NCBI RefSeq assembly: GCF_027943255.1
Contig: NC_072893.1
Location: forward strand, 15,832,001-15,896,000
Direction of reading: 5' to 3'
DNA: 64,000 nucleotides
Origin: Anastrepha obliqua
Lineage: Eukaryota > Arthropoda > Insecta > Diptera > Tephritidae
Below are positions 44,605-54,912 of the stretch, in pieces; the stretch's first letter is position 1, and every line of letters begins with the position of its first letter. The notes beneath the pieces were generated by a model. It did not search any database, had not been told where the DNA came from, and was given only the letters and a program-made list of their open reading frames with translations. Made by a program: the position numbers and the translations under genes.

Positions 44605-45288
44605 AATCAAAGACTTGGGCACAATCTTCGATTCAGGACTTACGTTCTCGAAACATATTGATTATATTATCTCTAAAGCTTTTTCTATGATTGGATTTTT
44701 ACGTCGTAATACGGAAGACTTTTCAGATCCCTTGACTTTGAAAGCACTCTACGTCTCCTTAATTCGAAGCCGCCTAGATTATTGTTCTCTAATATGGAAC
44801 CCATTCTACCAATGTCATATAAATAAGATTGAAAGAGTCCAAAAAGTCTTTACAAAATATGCGTTGTGTAAGCTGCGCTGGCCAAAAGGGCTCCCTAGTT
44901 ATATAGGCAGACGCAAATTGATTGGACTGCAAAGCCTTGAGGACAGACGAATCTACTTTTCGATTCTCTTCGTGTATAATCTTTTAAATTTCAATATAAA
45001 CTGCTGTGAGTTACAGAGTTTAATTACATATCAAACAAAGCACCATGATTTAAGGCAGGTTCGTTTATTTGTAGATCAACGGTATAGAACTAACTATGCC
45101 CTCAATGAACCAATGGTGAGATGCATTCGATTCTGCAACAATTATCCTAGCCTCGACTTTAGACTAAGTTTATATAATTTTAGGCAACAATTGTTTATAA
45201 TCTTTAACTAATAATTAAAATTGTCCAATATAATCTGTAAGAATTATTTGTATACTGAATAAACGAAATAAAAAAATAAAAAAAAATG
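44605..45288 (+). mobile_element. 5'-truncated LINE with uninterrupted 3' ORF
   Basis: A short LINE insertion: about 200 codons of the RT thumb and C-terminus, a stop at 45209-45211, AATAAA near 45259 and an A-rich tail to 45288. The lack of any frameshift or stop sets it apart from most LINE fragments here and suggests a young insertion. It starts where the SINE head stops. Confidence 0.72.
44615..45211 (+). CDS. LINE ORF2 C-terminal part (RT thumb), Jockey/CR1-group-like
   Basis: 198 codons open from the fragment start: MGTIFDSGLTFSKHIDYIIS (end of the RT palm, LGV.FD..LTF..HI), AFSMIGFLRRNTEDFSDPLT, LYVSLIRSRLDYCSLIWNPF and INKIERVQKVFTKYAL, then a C-terminal region with QSLEDRRIYFSILFVYNLLN. 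These are thumb motifs of Jockey/CR1-type LINEs without RNase H. The methionine is internal, not a true start. It cannot act alone because the catalytic palm is missing. Confidence 0.7.
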   Translation: MGTIFDSGLTFSKHIDYIISKAFSMIGFLRRNTEDFSDPLTLKALYVSLIRSRLDYCSLIWNPFYQCHINKIERVQKVFTKYALCKLRWPKGLPSYIGRRKLIGLQSLEDRRIYFSILFVYNLLNFNINCCELQSLITYQTKHHDLRQVRLFVDQRYRTNYALNEPMVRCIRFCNNYPSLDFRLSLYNFRQQLFIIFN

Positions 45289-47244
45289 TGGATTGAGCCG
45301 ATTGTGGAATGTTGCGCTATTCACCTGCAACCGTTTTTTTTTTACTTTTTGTTTTGCATTTCAGCATTTTATTGAAATTTGCTGTTGCCGCCTCAACAAT
45401 TTTTTGCTGTTTTGCTACTTTGTACCCCTAGTTTTACCGTACAACCTCCACTGCCAAGATCGCTTACATTCACACATACATATAGAAGTTAGTTGGCCAC
45501 TCAGGACTAGTTCGCTGCTACTCATTTCAATTGAATCTTTTAGTTACCTTTCATTTTTGGTTTTGTTGTTGATAGTACATCGCACACAACAACGAGATGG
45601 GCGAACTTTTTAAATAAAAACGAAATTTTCAACTTCTTTTCTTTACACATTTGGGTCTTATTATTTTGTTGTTGGGAGTGAGCTCTCTCCTCCAAAGTCA
45701 ACAAGCAACTGCTACTCCCATTGCTGCTGGCTGACAGCAAAAGTTCTGGCTTAAAATAAGCAATAAAATGTGAGAGTGCGTGCGATTTACATAAATACTG
45801 GTTGTGAGTAAATTGCGGCGAAGGGGTAACGAGACTGACACTGAAGCAATACTCAGGGCTGTTAAGAAGTCATGCATGTGGAGTGCGAATGGAGGAGTGA
45901 CTGTATTGTCTGTATTGTTGTAGTAAGTTTTCAAGCAACTTACTTATTGGTTGTCATATGAATATGCGAGCATGTTTGCATGGGTGAAGATGTACTCGAA
46001 AGTGTGTAAGTAGGCGATCTTAAATTCTGTCACTGGCGGAGAAAGTTTTTGAGTGCGTAGGAATGCAGCTAGAAAGATTTATTCAAAGTTTAAAGTATTG
46101 CAAAACTTTTTCAAAGGCGTGGAAAGACCAATGAAATATAAAAAAGAGCAAAACTCAAATAGAAAAAAATATTGTACGAAAAGTCTTGACGCTTGTTCGG
46201 TGGCTAGTGATATTAAAATATTTTTGCTTAAATTGTTTGCTATATTAACATTAAGAGTAATAAAGTGTACTTTTCGTGAATGCTTTGATAATTATGTTGA
46301 AATTGTCTATGTGATCTCAAAAAAAAAAAATGTATTTCCTTACAATCGCTGGGTAGGTAGTTAGTTCTTATTGAAATTTTCTTCTTTTGGAAATGAAATT
46401 ATGGGTACATACAAGCTTGACTTCCAGTAGGTTTGCTCAAATTCATTCAACATTTCACACCTAAAAGTTATAGAAGCACTTTATCAGTTTCCTCGTAGCT
46501 CAGAGCAGTGTTTGTCCATAGCCTAGGATGGCTACTGGAAGGTTCAAAGTTAAAAGGAAAGAAAATTATGTTAAAAATAATTTTTACCTTCTGTGCCGCC
46601 ACGCAGTTTTCATTTGCTTTAAATAAAATCAGTATTTATGGGTATTCATTCCTTATTTGTTTTTCAAAGATCCTCCATTTCTTAGTTTCCTTGCAGTTGG
46701 ATGACTAAGAGAGTCGAATATGATTTCAGCAGATGACATTTTGATTTTATTGGGTTTTATATATTTAAAATCTGATTTGTAAAGTATTGCGTGCTTAATT
46801 GATATATCACGACTTAATTCTATTCATTGGTCCACTATTTTGTACTACTAAGTAAAATTAGCAAGGGGATAAGTGGGAAGAAACAGGAACAGAGAGAATA
46901 GAGGAGATGGGGGTGGGAGTGTTATAAAAAATACCTGCCGATGATTACTAACGGTTACGTTAATCTCTCCGTACTTCTGATAAAATTCAGCAAATGGGCA
47001 ATACTAAGGTGTATCAAACAAGTGAAGTGTAACAAGCAAGTGAGAGCTGGCACCGTGAGAGCAGGAGAGCTGAGAGGAAAGTGAAGAGATGATTCCTTCT
47101 CAATTTCCAAGCGAATTAATGCCAAGCCTAACCTCATGATTGATATTCATGCATGTTCGTGTTCTGAAGTAGCAAAGTCCGCAAAGTGGGACTCTCCACC
47201 AACACCGAGCTGGCTCTCACAGCTAGAAACGAAGATGGAAGCGC
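45289..47244. other. unassigned, possibly unique host DNA
   Basis: About 2 kb without a recognised TE. Purine-rich around 46870-46920. Minor frames only. The end (47150-47245) has a plus-strand frame with PSWLSQLETKMEAQKK that could be a coiled coil of a LINE ORF1, but the support is weak. Confidence 0.4.
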
Positions 47245-47328
47245 AAAAGAAGAGCATCATTTCTGGGATTTTTCTCATTTTCATTGAAAAGAAGAGCATC
47301 ATTTCTGGGATTTTTCTCATTTTCATTG
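47245..47328 (+). repeat. 42-bp tandem duplication
   Basis: Two perfect 42-bp copies, 47245-47286 and 47287-47328, beginning AAAAGAAGAGCATCATTTCT and ending TTTTCATTG. The unit length is a multiple of three and keeps all frames open across the junction. It lies about 70 bp from the end of the inverted repeat arm B. Confidence 0.95.
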
Positions 47329-47399
47329 AGACTTGCTTCAATCTGAAAAACGCATTATGCAGAGAATTGGTGAGTTGACGGCGGGGTTAGCAAACTTGA

Positions 47400-48080
47400 A
47401 TAAGTCTGTAAAAACAAAGTGCGTGTAGCGTAGTACACACAACAGGAGTGAAACTTTCAAGGCAGACAAAGAAAGAGGGAGAGACCCGTGAGAGAGAATG
47501 AGAGAGAGAGAGAAAGAATATGTATCTAAATAAATTCAAAACGTTTGCAGAGAATATAAGTAGACAAAATTTACAAAAAACGAAGAAGGATCGAACGGTG
47601 TAGGTAAACGCTGGACGCAAACTGTGGCAGCAACGCTCACTACTTCGAGCGTTTATCACCCGCACAAAAGCAGCGATTCCAGGACCGCAGGAATGGATAG
47701 CACTTTATAGTACGCACAAGCACTAGCCAGGAAACGGAAATAAGCGCCAAAAAGTAGGCACCAAAAAAACGCCAAAGAAATTGGGACCAAAAAACGCCCC
47801 AAACAGTAGGCACCAAAAATATATTTCCTACAAGTTTGCACCAACAAAAAAGTGCCAAAAAGTAGGCAGTGTTCTTTCTCCTAGAAATTAGCAACCACGA
47901 AGAAAAACTCAGGAAAAATAGCCTAATGTGTATCTAAGATATACATAAGGACTAGCATTCTCTCTGTCCTTTTACTCTACGTTATATCTTTTTTCTTTCT
48001 CGCGGAACGAAAACGCCAAAACGCTGCATGGCCTTGAAATTTTACTCTCCATTCTCGCTCGTCCATCGACACCTAAGAAG
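47400..48080 (-). repeat. 0.7-kb dispersed repeat, arm B (inverted partner at 12.1-12.8 kb)
   Basis: The reverse complement matches 12107-12815 throughout. Beyond the shared part this arm continues, on the left, into a sequence with the 42-bp duplication that arm A lacks, and on the right into sequence unlike that before 12107. The two arms lie 35 kb apart in opposite orientation. It contains CT-rich tracts (47490-47515 in reverse) and several TTTGGNGCC phrases. Confidence 0.75.
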
Positions 48081-48555
48081 TTTCACTTGCAAAATTGAAG
48101 TCAGAGTTCAAAGAGTGGAGAAAGAATGCACGATAGTACAACAACTATGCAGTGATGTCGAAGTACTTCGTAAACAAGTTGTCGAATATGAGAACTCTTT
48201 AGTGTCATCAGATCTTATAAGAGGATCAGATTATAAGAGGAATCCCACTCACAAAAAATGAAAAATTGACTGATTGTCTTTCTTAGCTCTGTTGGGCAGT
48301 TCAGATAGCAGTCCACTTGTTCGTACAATTTTCTGTGCTCGCAATAATAATAATAACAATAACAAAGACAACAGTAAAGCTGCACCTATTATCGCTAAGA
48401 TTGGCTGTGTCAGTGATCGCCGTGTACTATTTATTGCAGTGGCAAAGTTTTGAAAAATCAAAAAAAATGATCGCTTACACTTCGAGACGTCGGCTGGAGT
48501 GCAAATGGTTGCCTAACGAATACTGCAGCCACAAAATTCAAGATCAGAAGCTTTG
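48081..48555. other. unassigned
   Basis: A 77-codon plus frame from 48028 (VQRVEKECTIVQQLCSDVEV) has heptad-like spacing and might be a coiled coil, but it starts inside the dispersed repeat and has no recognised family. Confidence 0.3.
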
Positions 48556-48559
48556 TTAG

Positions 48560-48990
48560 CCTTAGAAGTACTATCAAGCGTCTCCGGTCCACCCTTGCCA
48601 GAAGAATCTCGCGACTTTGCATATTTGTGTACTTGCTTGGCGCCCGACGGGCTTAAGCGATGCCTATTGTTTCAGGAGCAGGGCTGAGATGGTAGAGGGA
48701 ATTTTTTCATTTCATGGGGAAATCACCTCACGAGTTCCCCTTCCCAGTTGGTTCATCCGTTCAGCAGTTTCCTGTAATGGCCCAGTGAGCAGGTGATTAT
48801 ATGAGTTTAATTTGGAATTATTTCGTTGCGATCGAAGGGGAAGTCAGGCGGTCTCCTACTAGTTTGGAGCTCAGATCTCTAATTGCTGCTTTGCCGTCGG
48901 AGTAAATGTTTACTTCCCTGACAGTTGCAGCGCAAGTGAACAGCCAATTAACTGCTTATTTGATTGCGCTGATCTTTGCTTAGAGCAAAC
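48560..48990 (-). pseudogene. possible retroelement RNase H fragment
   Basis: The minus strand near 48860-48915 reads VNIYSDGKAAIRDLSSKLVG, the RNase H motif in which a SDS/SDG aspartate is followed by KAAI..L. Text further down is full of stops. The match is short, so the call is tentative. Confidence 0.35.
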
Positions 48991-50505
48991 TGTAGCGGTC
49001 CGCTAGGCTGAACTGGAACATGATGGGGAGTTTCACGCAGAATACTCTTCTACCAAAATGTTTACCTATTTGCGGGCCATGTGTGAATAGAGTCAACAGA
49101 ACCTTTTTCCAAATGTTGCGCCCTACTCATTTTTCCCTCGATGGAATGTGAATGGATGATGCGTCGCTCGGACCGAATGAAGGTGTGCATCGATCAGTTA
49201 CCACAAAGATGGACTCAAAGTCATTAAAGATGCTGTAGTGCCCGTAGCTTAGGACAAAGTTGTAACCTGAGAATCTCAGTCAGATTGCGGCAGCAGTTTT
49301 GTCGGCGATGCTCATGGGTGCCATATTTAGTATTGATTTCGCTGACATCATTGCAAATATAAAACCTGTTTACCTTATTTTATATACTCAGAATATAGGC
49401 AGTAGAGTTTGTGAACAGTTGTGAAGAGGAAACTGGATGTATGTCTAAAAGGCACAAACGCGATGAAATGCTTTTAGCAGTCCCAGGGTAGAATCAGCTG
49501 AGTGAGGAATAATGTTACATTGTTAGTCTCTTCCACTAACAATGTAACATTATTTCTCATACCACTGCTGTAACGGTACTTTTAATTATGCTTCTGATAT
49601 TTTCGATTTTAACCTCCTCTGCGAAGAAAGGAGTGATCCTCATCTCGTGTTGCTCACAACAAATTCGACAATGAGTGACGTCCTATTAACACCAGTATGG
49701 CCAGATTACCATTTCGTAACTTGACTTAGCATTTTTTCTGTTATTTAGTCTCGGAGTCTTAGTTCTTTCTTCATGACATTTTTAAAGCCTGCTCTAACTG
49801 ATATATAGTGTTTATAATTTTGTAAAATTTACATTTTTTAAAAATTAGTTCAATATTTCACTCAGTTGTATTTAGCTTTATTTCTTTTTAACATCTGGTT
49901 GCATTGTCCGCGATTGGAGTTATTGTTCGTGCTCTTCTCCTTTCAGCAGTCAAATCTCTCTATCGCTACTGCAGTGTTGCCTAGTTTTGGATATAAAAAC
50001 ACACTAAAATGTCCATTCAAAGAAAATAAAATACCAAATTTTTATTGAATTGGTTAAAGAACTTTGTATGCGTAACAAATGTTCTTTACTGTGTGCGTGT
50101 TTTTAAAATAAATGTGTTATGCTTATGCATGATTCAATTATTAAAGGTTTGCTCACTAGTGACTTCCGATTTTTGACACTCCCTTACAAAAGGTTGTATT
50201 TAAGAAGGTGCATAAAAAGGAAAAAATTAAATCCTTTTTGGTAAAAATGGTATCAAAATAGTATTTTGTTACTTAAATGGAAAGAAACTGCGAACGGTTT
50301 AAAAAATAAATTTTAATTAATATTTGAATGTAAATAATGGTATAGATAGAAGTGATTAGCGGAAATTGCCAAGTCTAATATTAAAACAAGAAACTATTTC
50401 ACATCATCCAAGATTTTATTTTGTGAATTAATTTTTAAATTTAAAACCAATCACGAAGTTTCGCCAATATGAAACTATTTTGTTAAATATATATAAATAA
50501 ATAAT
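48991..50505. other. unassigned; contains a long perfect hairpin
   Basis: Mixed sequence with no coding domain. It contains the inverted repeat described at 49502-49560. From about 49790 to 50500 it is AT-rich. Confidence 0.4.
49502..49560. repeat. hairpin: 19-bp perfect stem, extendable to 25 bp
   Basis: AATAATGTTACATTGTTAG (49508-49526) is the exact reverse complement of 49536-49554, with a 9-base loop. Five more outer pairs and a wobble extend the stem to 49502/49560. In a window full of decayed sequence an exact 19-bp stem stands out. It could be a small-RNA-like hairpin, a recent inverted duplication, or the tip of a transposon. Confidence 0.85.
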
Positions 50506-50510
50506 TGGCA

Positions 50511-50648
50511 CGTAAAATTCTGTTAGGTGTTTCGCCGAGATCCTCCTCCTATTTGTAGTGCGCGTTCCACAATTGGAAGGCCCTACAGTTTTAAGCCGAT
50601 TCCGGTAGATGGTTTTTAATGAGAAGCTCTTTCATACTGGTACTGTGC
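50511..50648 (-). repeat. tRNA-derived SINE, 3' body
   Basis: A reverse-complement match: CCGAGATCCTCCTCCTATTTG, CAATTGGAAGGCCCTACAG and TTTTAAGCCGATTCCG. In SINE orientation it ends in an ATTATTTATTTATATAT tail (50487-50504 in reverse). The head is missing. The CTTGATGTTGTT block is deleted. Confidence 0.72.
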
Positions 50649-50654
50649 TTTTCT

Positions 50655-50874
50655 AAGCCTCCTCTGGACACTTCATCCATCTATAGGAAGGTGGGCTCAT
50701 TGGAAACAAGTTCTGCCATTTTTTTTATAATAAGGTCTGTAATGTAATCGACTGCGTCGGGACTATTCAATAATTCTCCCTGCTGTAACTCTTTAGCAAA
50801 CGCCAGCTCTTTGCAAAACATGAGTTCCGTTTAAATCACCACATCATAAGAAATAAAGCTTTGTAAATTCTCCA
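50655..50874 (-). pseudogene. P-element-like relic, second half
   Basis: The minus strand gives FCKELAFAKELQQGELLNSP then DAVDYITDLIIKKMAELVSN, a mostly open stretch. It continues the relic at 52600-52815 across the RTE insertion. DAVDYI..LI.KK could correspond to the helix that follows the catalytic part in P-type transposases. On its own this half would not be recognisable. Confidence 0.4.
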
Positions 50875-52589
50875 GTAAGAACAAAGACGGCGATCTGGTG
50901 ACTGACGTACAGAGCAATCTTAAATTATGGAGGGAACACTTCTCTAACCTGTTAAACGGTGACAGCTGCGCATGTCGTAGAGAATGTGAAGATCCCGATA
51001 CCCCAATCGATGACGACGGAATTGTAGTTCCGTTACCCGACCATGACGAGGTGAGAATAGCAATATCACGGCTACAGAACAACAAAGCCGCGGGCGCCGA
51101 CGGACTGCCGGCTGAGCTATTCAAACATGGCGGCGAGGAGCTGGTAAGGTGCATGCATCAGCTCCTATGCAAAATATGGTCGGATGAAAGCATGCCTGCC
51201 GATTGGAATTTAAGTGTGCTCTGCCCAATCCATAAGAAGGGCGACCCTGCAATTTGTGCCAATTACCGCGGGATTAGTCTTCTAAATATCGCCTATAAGG
51301 TTCTAGCGAGCGTATTGTGTGAAAGGCTGAAGCCCACCGTCAACCAACTGATTGGACCTTATCAGTGTGGCTTCAGACCTGGAAAGTCTACCATCGACCA
51401 AATATTCTCAATACGCCAAATCTTGGAAAAGACCCATGAAAGGAGAATCGACACACACCACCTTTTCGTCGACTTCAAAGCTGCATTCGACAGTACGGAA
51501 AGGAGTTACCTGTATGCCGCGATGTCTGAATTTGGTATCCCCGCAAAACTAATACGGCTATGTAAGATGACGTTGCTCAACACCAGCAGCGCCGTCAGAA
51601 TTGGGAAGGACCTCTCCGAGCCGTTTGATACCAAACGAGGTTTCAGACAGGGTGACTCGCTGTCGTGTGACTTCTTTAACCTGATGTTGGAGAGCATCGT
51701 ACGAGCCGCAGAACTTAATCGCTCAGGCACAATATTTTATAAGAGCGTACAATTGTTGGCGTATGCCGATGATATCGATATCATCGGCCTTAACAACCGC
51801 GCTGTTAGTTCTGCCTTCTCCAAACTGGATAAAGAGGCAAAGCGAATGGGTTTGGTGGTGAACGAGGACAAAACGAAGTACCTCCTGTCTTCAAACAAAC
51901 AGTCGGCGCACTCGCGTATCGGCACCCACGTCACTGTAGACAGTTATAAGTTCGAGGTTGTAAAGGACTTCGTTTATTTAGGAACCAGCATTAACACCGA
52001 TAACAATGTCAGCCTTGAAATCCAACGTAGAATCTCTCTTGCCAACAAGTGCTACTTTGGACTAAGTAGGCAATTGAGCAGTAAAGTCCTCTCTCGACGA
52101 ACAAAACTAACACTCTACAAGACTCTCATCATGCCCGTCCTGACGTATGGCGCAGAAGCTTGGACGATGTCAACATCCGATGAAGCGACGCTTGGAGTGT
52201 TCGAGAGAAAGATTCTGCGTAAGATTTTTGGACCTTTGCACGTTGGCAACGGCGAATATCGCAGACGATGGAACGATGAGCTGTATGAGCTTTACGACGA
52301 CATAGACATAGCGCAGCGAATAAAGATCCAGCGGCTACGTTGGCTGGGTCATGTCGTCCGAATGGATACAAACGCTCCGGCTTTGAAAGTATTCGATGCG
52401 GTACCAGCTGGTGGTAGTAGAGGAAGAGGAAGGCCTCCTCTGCGTTGGAAAGATCAGGTGGAGAAGGACTTGGCTTCACTTGGTGTGTCCAATTGGCGCC
52501 GGTTAGCACGAGAAAGAAACGACTGGCGCGCTTTGTTAAACTCGGCCAAAATCGCGTAAGCGGTTATCGCGCCAATTAAGAAGAAGAAG
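50875..52589 (+). mobile_element. RTE-type LINE, 5'-truncated, with 10-bp target duplication
   Basis: The insertion is bounded by AAATTCTCCA on both sides (50865-50874 and 52590-52599). It is 1715 bp, 5'-truncated inside the linker between endonuclease and RT, and ends in CCAATTAAGAAGAAGA, an AAG-repeat tail typical of the short 3' ends of RTE elements. Other 3' pieces of the same family lie at 22.1, 34.6, 58.9 and 63.5 kb. The intact frame and exact duplication indicate a young insertion. Confidence 0.93.
50898..52559 (+). CDS. RTE-type reverse transcriptase, N-terminally truncated but uninterrupted
   Basis: A 553-codon frame ends at TAA 52557-52559. The first codon given is GTG, but the true frame runs in from the truncation (KNKDGDLVTDVQ), so this is not a native start. 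Visible RT blocks: NNKAAGADGLPAELFKHGG; NYRGISLLNIAYKVLASVL; CGFRPGKSTIDQIF; VDFKAAFDS with the first catalytic Asp near residue 192; FRQGDSLS; and LAYADDIDIIG with the catalytic YADD at residues 289-292. The thumb follows with LPVLTYG-like MPVLTYGAEAW, then a C-terminal GHVVRM and RGRGRPPLRWKDQVE. All catalytic residues of the RT are intact; the endonuclease is missing, so autonomous movement is not expected. Confidence 0.93.
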   Translation: MTDVQSNLKLWREHFSNLLNGDSCACRRECEDPDTPIDDDGIVVPLPDHDEVRIAISRLQNNKAAGADGLPAELFKHGGEELVRCMHQLLCKIWSDESMPADWNLSVLCPIHKKGDPAICANYRGISLLNIAYKVLASVLCERLKPTVNQLIGPYQCGFRPGKSTIDQIFSIRQILEKTHERRIDTHHLFVDFKAAFDSTERSYLYAAMSEFGIPAKLIRLCKMTLLNTSSAVRIGKDLSEPFDTKRGFRQGDSLSCDFFNLMLESIVRAAELNRSGTIFYKSVQLLAYADDIDIIGLNNRAVSSAFSKLDKEAKRMGLVVNEDKTKYLLSSNKQSAHSRIGTHVTVDSYKFEVVKDFVYLGTSINTDNNVSLEIQRRISLANKCYFGLSRQLSSKVLSRRTKLTLYKTLIMPVLTYGAEAWTMSTSDEATLGVFERKILRKIFGPLHVGNGEYRRRWNDELYELYDDIDIAQRIKIQRLRWLGHVVRMDTNAPALKVFDAVPAGGSRGRGRPPLRWKDQVEKDLASLGVSNWRRLARERNDWRALLNSAKIA

Positions 52590-52599
52590 AAATTCTCCA

Positions 52600-52815
52600 T
52601 CTCGATCTCGGATTGCGTCAAATACTCTATCATGTCCTGACTTAAGCGGTATGTATTCCATGTCATACTATCATAATCCTGAACATACCGATGAAAACTC
52701 TTGAGCGAGTTGTTGCTCGTAAGCAGTCCATTTTGAAAATGAAATGTTTTTTCTACAAATTTTACTTTTCCTCCACTTTTAGTCAAAGTTTCTAGAGCTA
52801 GCAACCCAGTGTCTT
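52600..52815 (-). pseudogene. P-element-like transposase relic, first half
   Basis: The minus strand reads LALETLTKSGGKVKFVEKTF, HFQNGLLTSNNSLKSFHRYV, QDYDSMTWNTYRLSQDMIEY and L. FQ.GLL.S..SL followed by a Y.LT.RL.QD..E..F-type motif is characteristic of P-superfamily transposases, including the related THAP9 proteins. Here TYRLSQDMIEYL fits that pattern. The expected following F and SFKYRLR block is not seen. The RTE inserted immediately downstream. Confidence 0.55.
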
Positions 52816-54785
52816 GCTAAGGGAGCCGATTTGTCAAGAGGGAATGAGAAAGCTGTTTACTGAGCAAACCTTTTATTATTGAATCAAGATGCTTATGTAC
52901 AATTTAATTTATAAGACAAATTATGAAGACAAACTCTTCAGTTAAGAGAATGTCTTTTTTGCTATATCTCAGTTAATGTAACATGATAAGGTACTCTTTT
53001 TGTAAAAATGTCCTTATGGTTTCTTCAGGATTTTCTGGTATTTTTTGCTTATTTTTACTATGAATGCACCTCTTGATGCCCTATGCCCCACTAAGGATTG
53101 AGGACCGGAAGGAACGATTACACCTCTATGGTTTTAATTCACATTCAGTAAACTCAAACGCTTTTTAAAATGTGTAAAAAGGTTTTAATATTCTAACAAT
53201 AACCTTAAAAGGAGCTAAAAATTTAACTTTCACTTTTAAAATATCGAATTTTATCAAAACCAACAAATTTTCATTAGCACTGAAATCTTCTCAGTGTGAT
53301 ATTTTTTAACCTTCTTTTGTTTTAAAACACAGTTTGTTTTAACTTAAAGTTTCGGTAGCTTTGAATTAAAAAAAAAAGAAACAAACACCGAACTTAAAAA
53401 TTTAAGCATTTTGGGTATAAAAAAGCACTAAATTTATTGTGAATAGCAAATGGTTGGTAACACTACACAACTCAGCTAATCATCTATCATTCTTGGGATC
53501 GCTGTGTATGTGACTTCACACTGGTGCATTTTATTCATGCCATTTTTTTTGTAATTCCTTCTTCTTCTTGCACATTTGTACGCATTTTCACATTTTTCCG
53601 CGAAACTGCACCTGTGTGACGTCACATTCTCACTGATAGATACAGTCTTGCAATGTATCAGTTTTGCAATACCCTTAACCTACATATTTTTAGATATACA
53701 TACTTACATACATATATACATGGCTTTAAAGGCTAAAATTGCTGCTTACTTTACTCGCTTCAGAATAAAACTGCAAAAAAAAAGAGATCAAAAAGTTTTA
53801 ATTCTAGTAAAAGCACTGAAATCGTACATTACCTTGTACATATATATGCATGTGTGTCTGTATGTACTCATGTAACCATAACAAAAGGCGAGTACGACCT
53901 TAACTTCACGCAGCACAAGCGCCTTGAGAATCAGCTTAAATAAAGAAATGAATTAAATTTTGTGGAAAGTATCTGTGGAAGACAAAAAATAATAATTTAA
54001 ACAAAGGCAAAGAAAACAATGCATAAATAAAGGATTACACTACTGTGTTCATTTTAATAACAATAACCCATAATAAATTTTCATCGCCACAAAAGAAAGG
54101 AACAACGAACGGTAGATGTGAAGCAGACAGCAGCGGAAGCCAAGCACGGGACGACAAAATGACCAGCTGAACAGCGAATCATTGATATGAGCATTAACAC
54201 ATACTTATGTATGTATGTGCATGTGTGTGTAAGCAAGAGCATTTCACTCTTAAACAGCTGGGCACACCATATGAATGTGTTATGAAATGGCAGACAGTAG
54301 GCAGCCGAACAGCTGCGGTCTGCTTAAATTCACGCGTCACATACATACATACATATGTAGGTGTATACTTAATTTGAGTTTGCATCCGACTTTGTGTGCA
54401 TGTGCACTGTCATAAGTCTGAGCGCGAATTACAGTTGCTGCATTTCACACCATCACTCCGATTTACAATTGTTATTTTAGTGTTTACAGTTGGTTAAATT
54501 TGTGAGAAATTACCCCTTTTGATAGAGAAGAAATTGTGCAGCTGGAGAGAGTGAGAGAGTAGCACAATATGGTTGGCATTGTATATTCGCGCCTATATAC
54601 AGTTAGGGGTAAATGTTTAACTACGCTCTAATTTGGAGTTTAAAGAGAAGTAAAAATGTTGCTAAAATTTTAGAATTATGAAAAATTAAAAATATTTAAA
54701 TATCACTAATCGACACGTAAATTTTTAGAAAAATAAAAGCAAGAAATGGTTACATTCGATTATAACTTATGAACATTTTTTACAA
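52816..54785. other. unassigned, possibly unique host DNA
   Basis: About 2 kb of AT-rich sequence with ATACAT microsatellite text (53690-53720, 53838-53870, 54338-54358). No element or domain was recognised. Confidence 0.4.
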
Positions 54786-54788
54786 ACA

Positions 54789-54912
54789 AATTTGCGCATA
54801 CACTTCTCTTAGGTGTTTGGCCGAGCTATACTCCTATTTGTGGTGTGCGTCTTGATGTTGTTCCACAAATGGAGGGACCTACAGTTTTAAGCCGATTACG
54901 AACGGCTTCAAC
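54789..54912 (-). repeat. tRNA-derived SINE, 3' body
   Basis: A close reverse-complement match to the body: GGTGTTTGGCCGAGCT, CTTGATGTTGTTCCACAAAT and CTACAGTTTTAAGCCGATTA. Except for CTCCTCCTCC, which has become ATACTCC, it is similar to the 23.5-kb copy. The head is absent. Confidence 0.75.
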
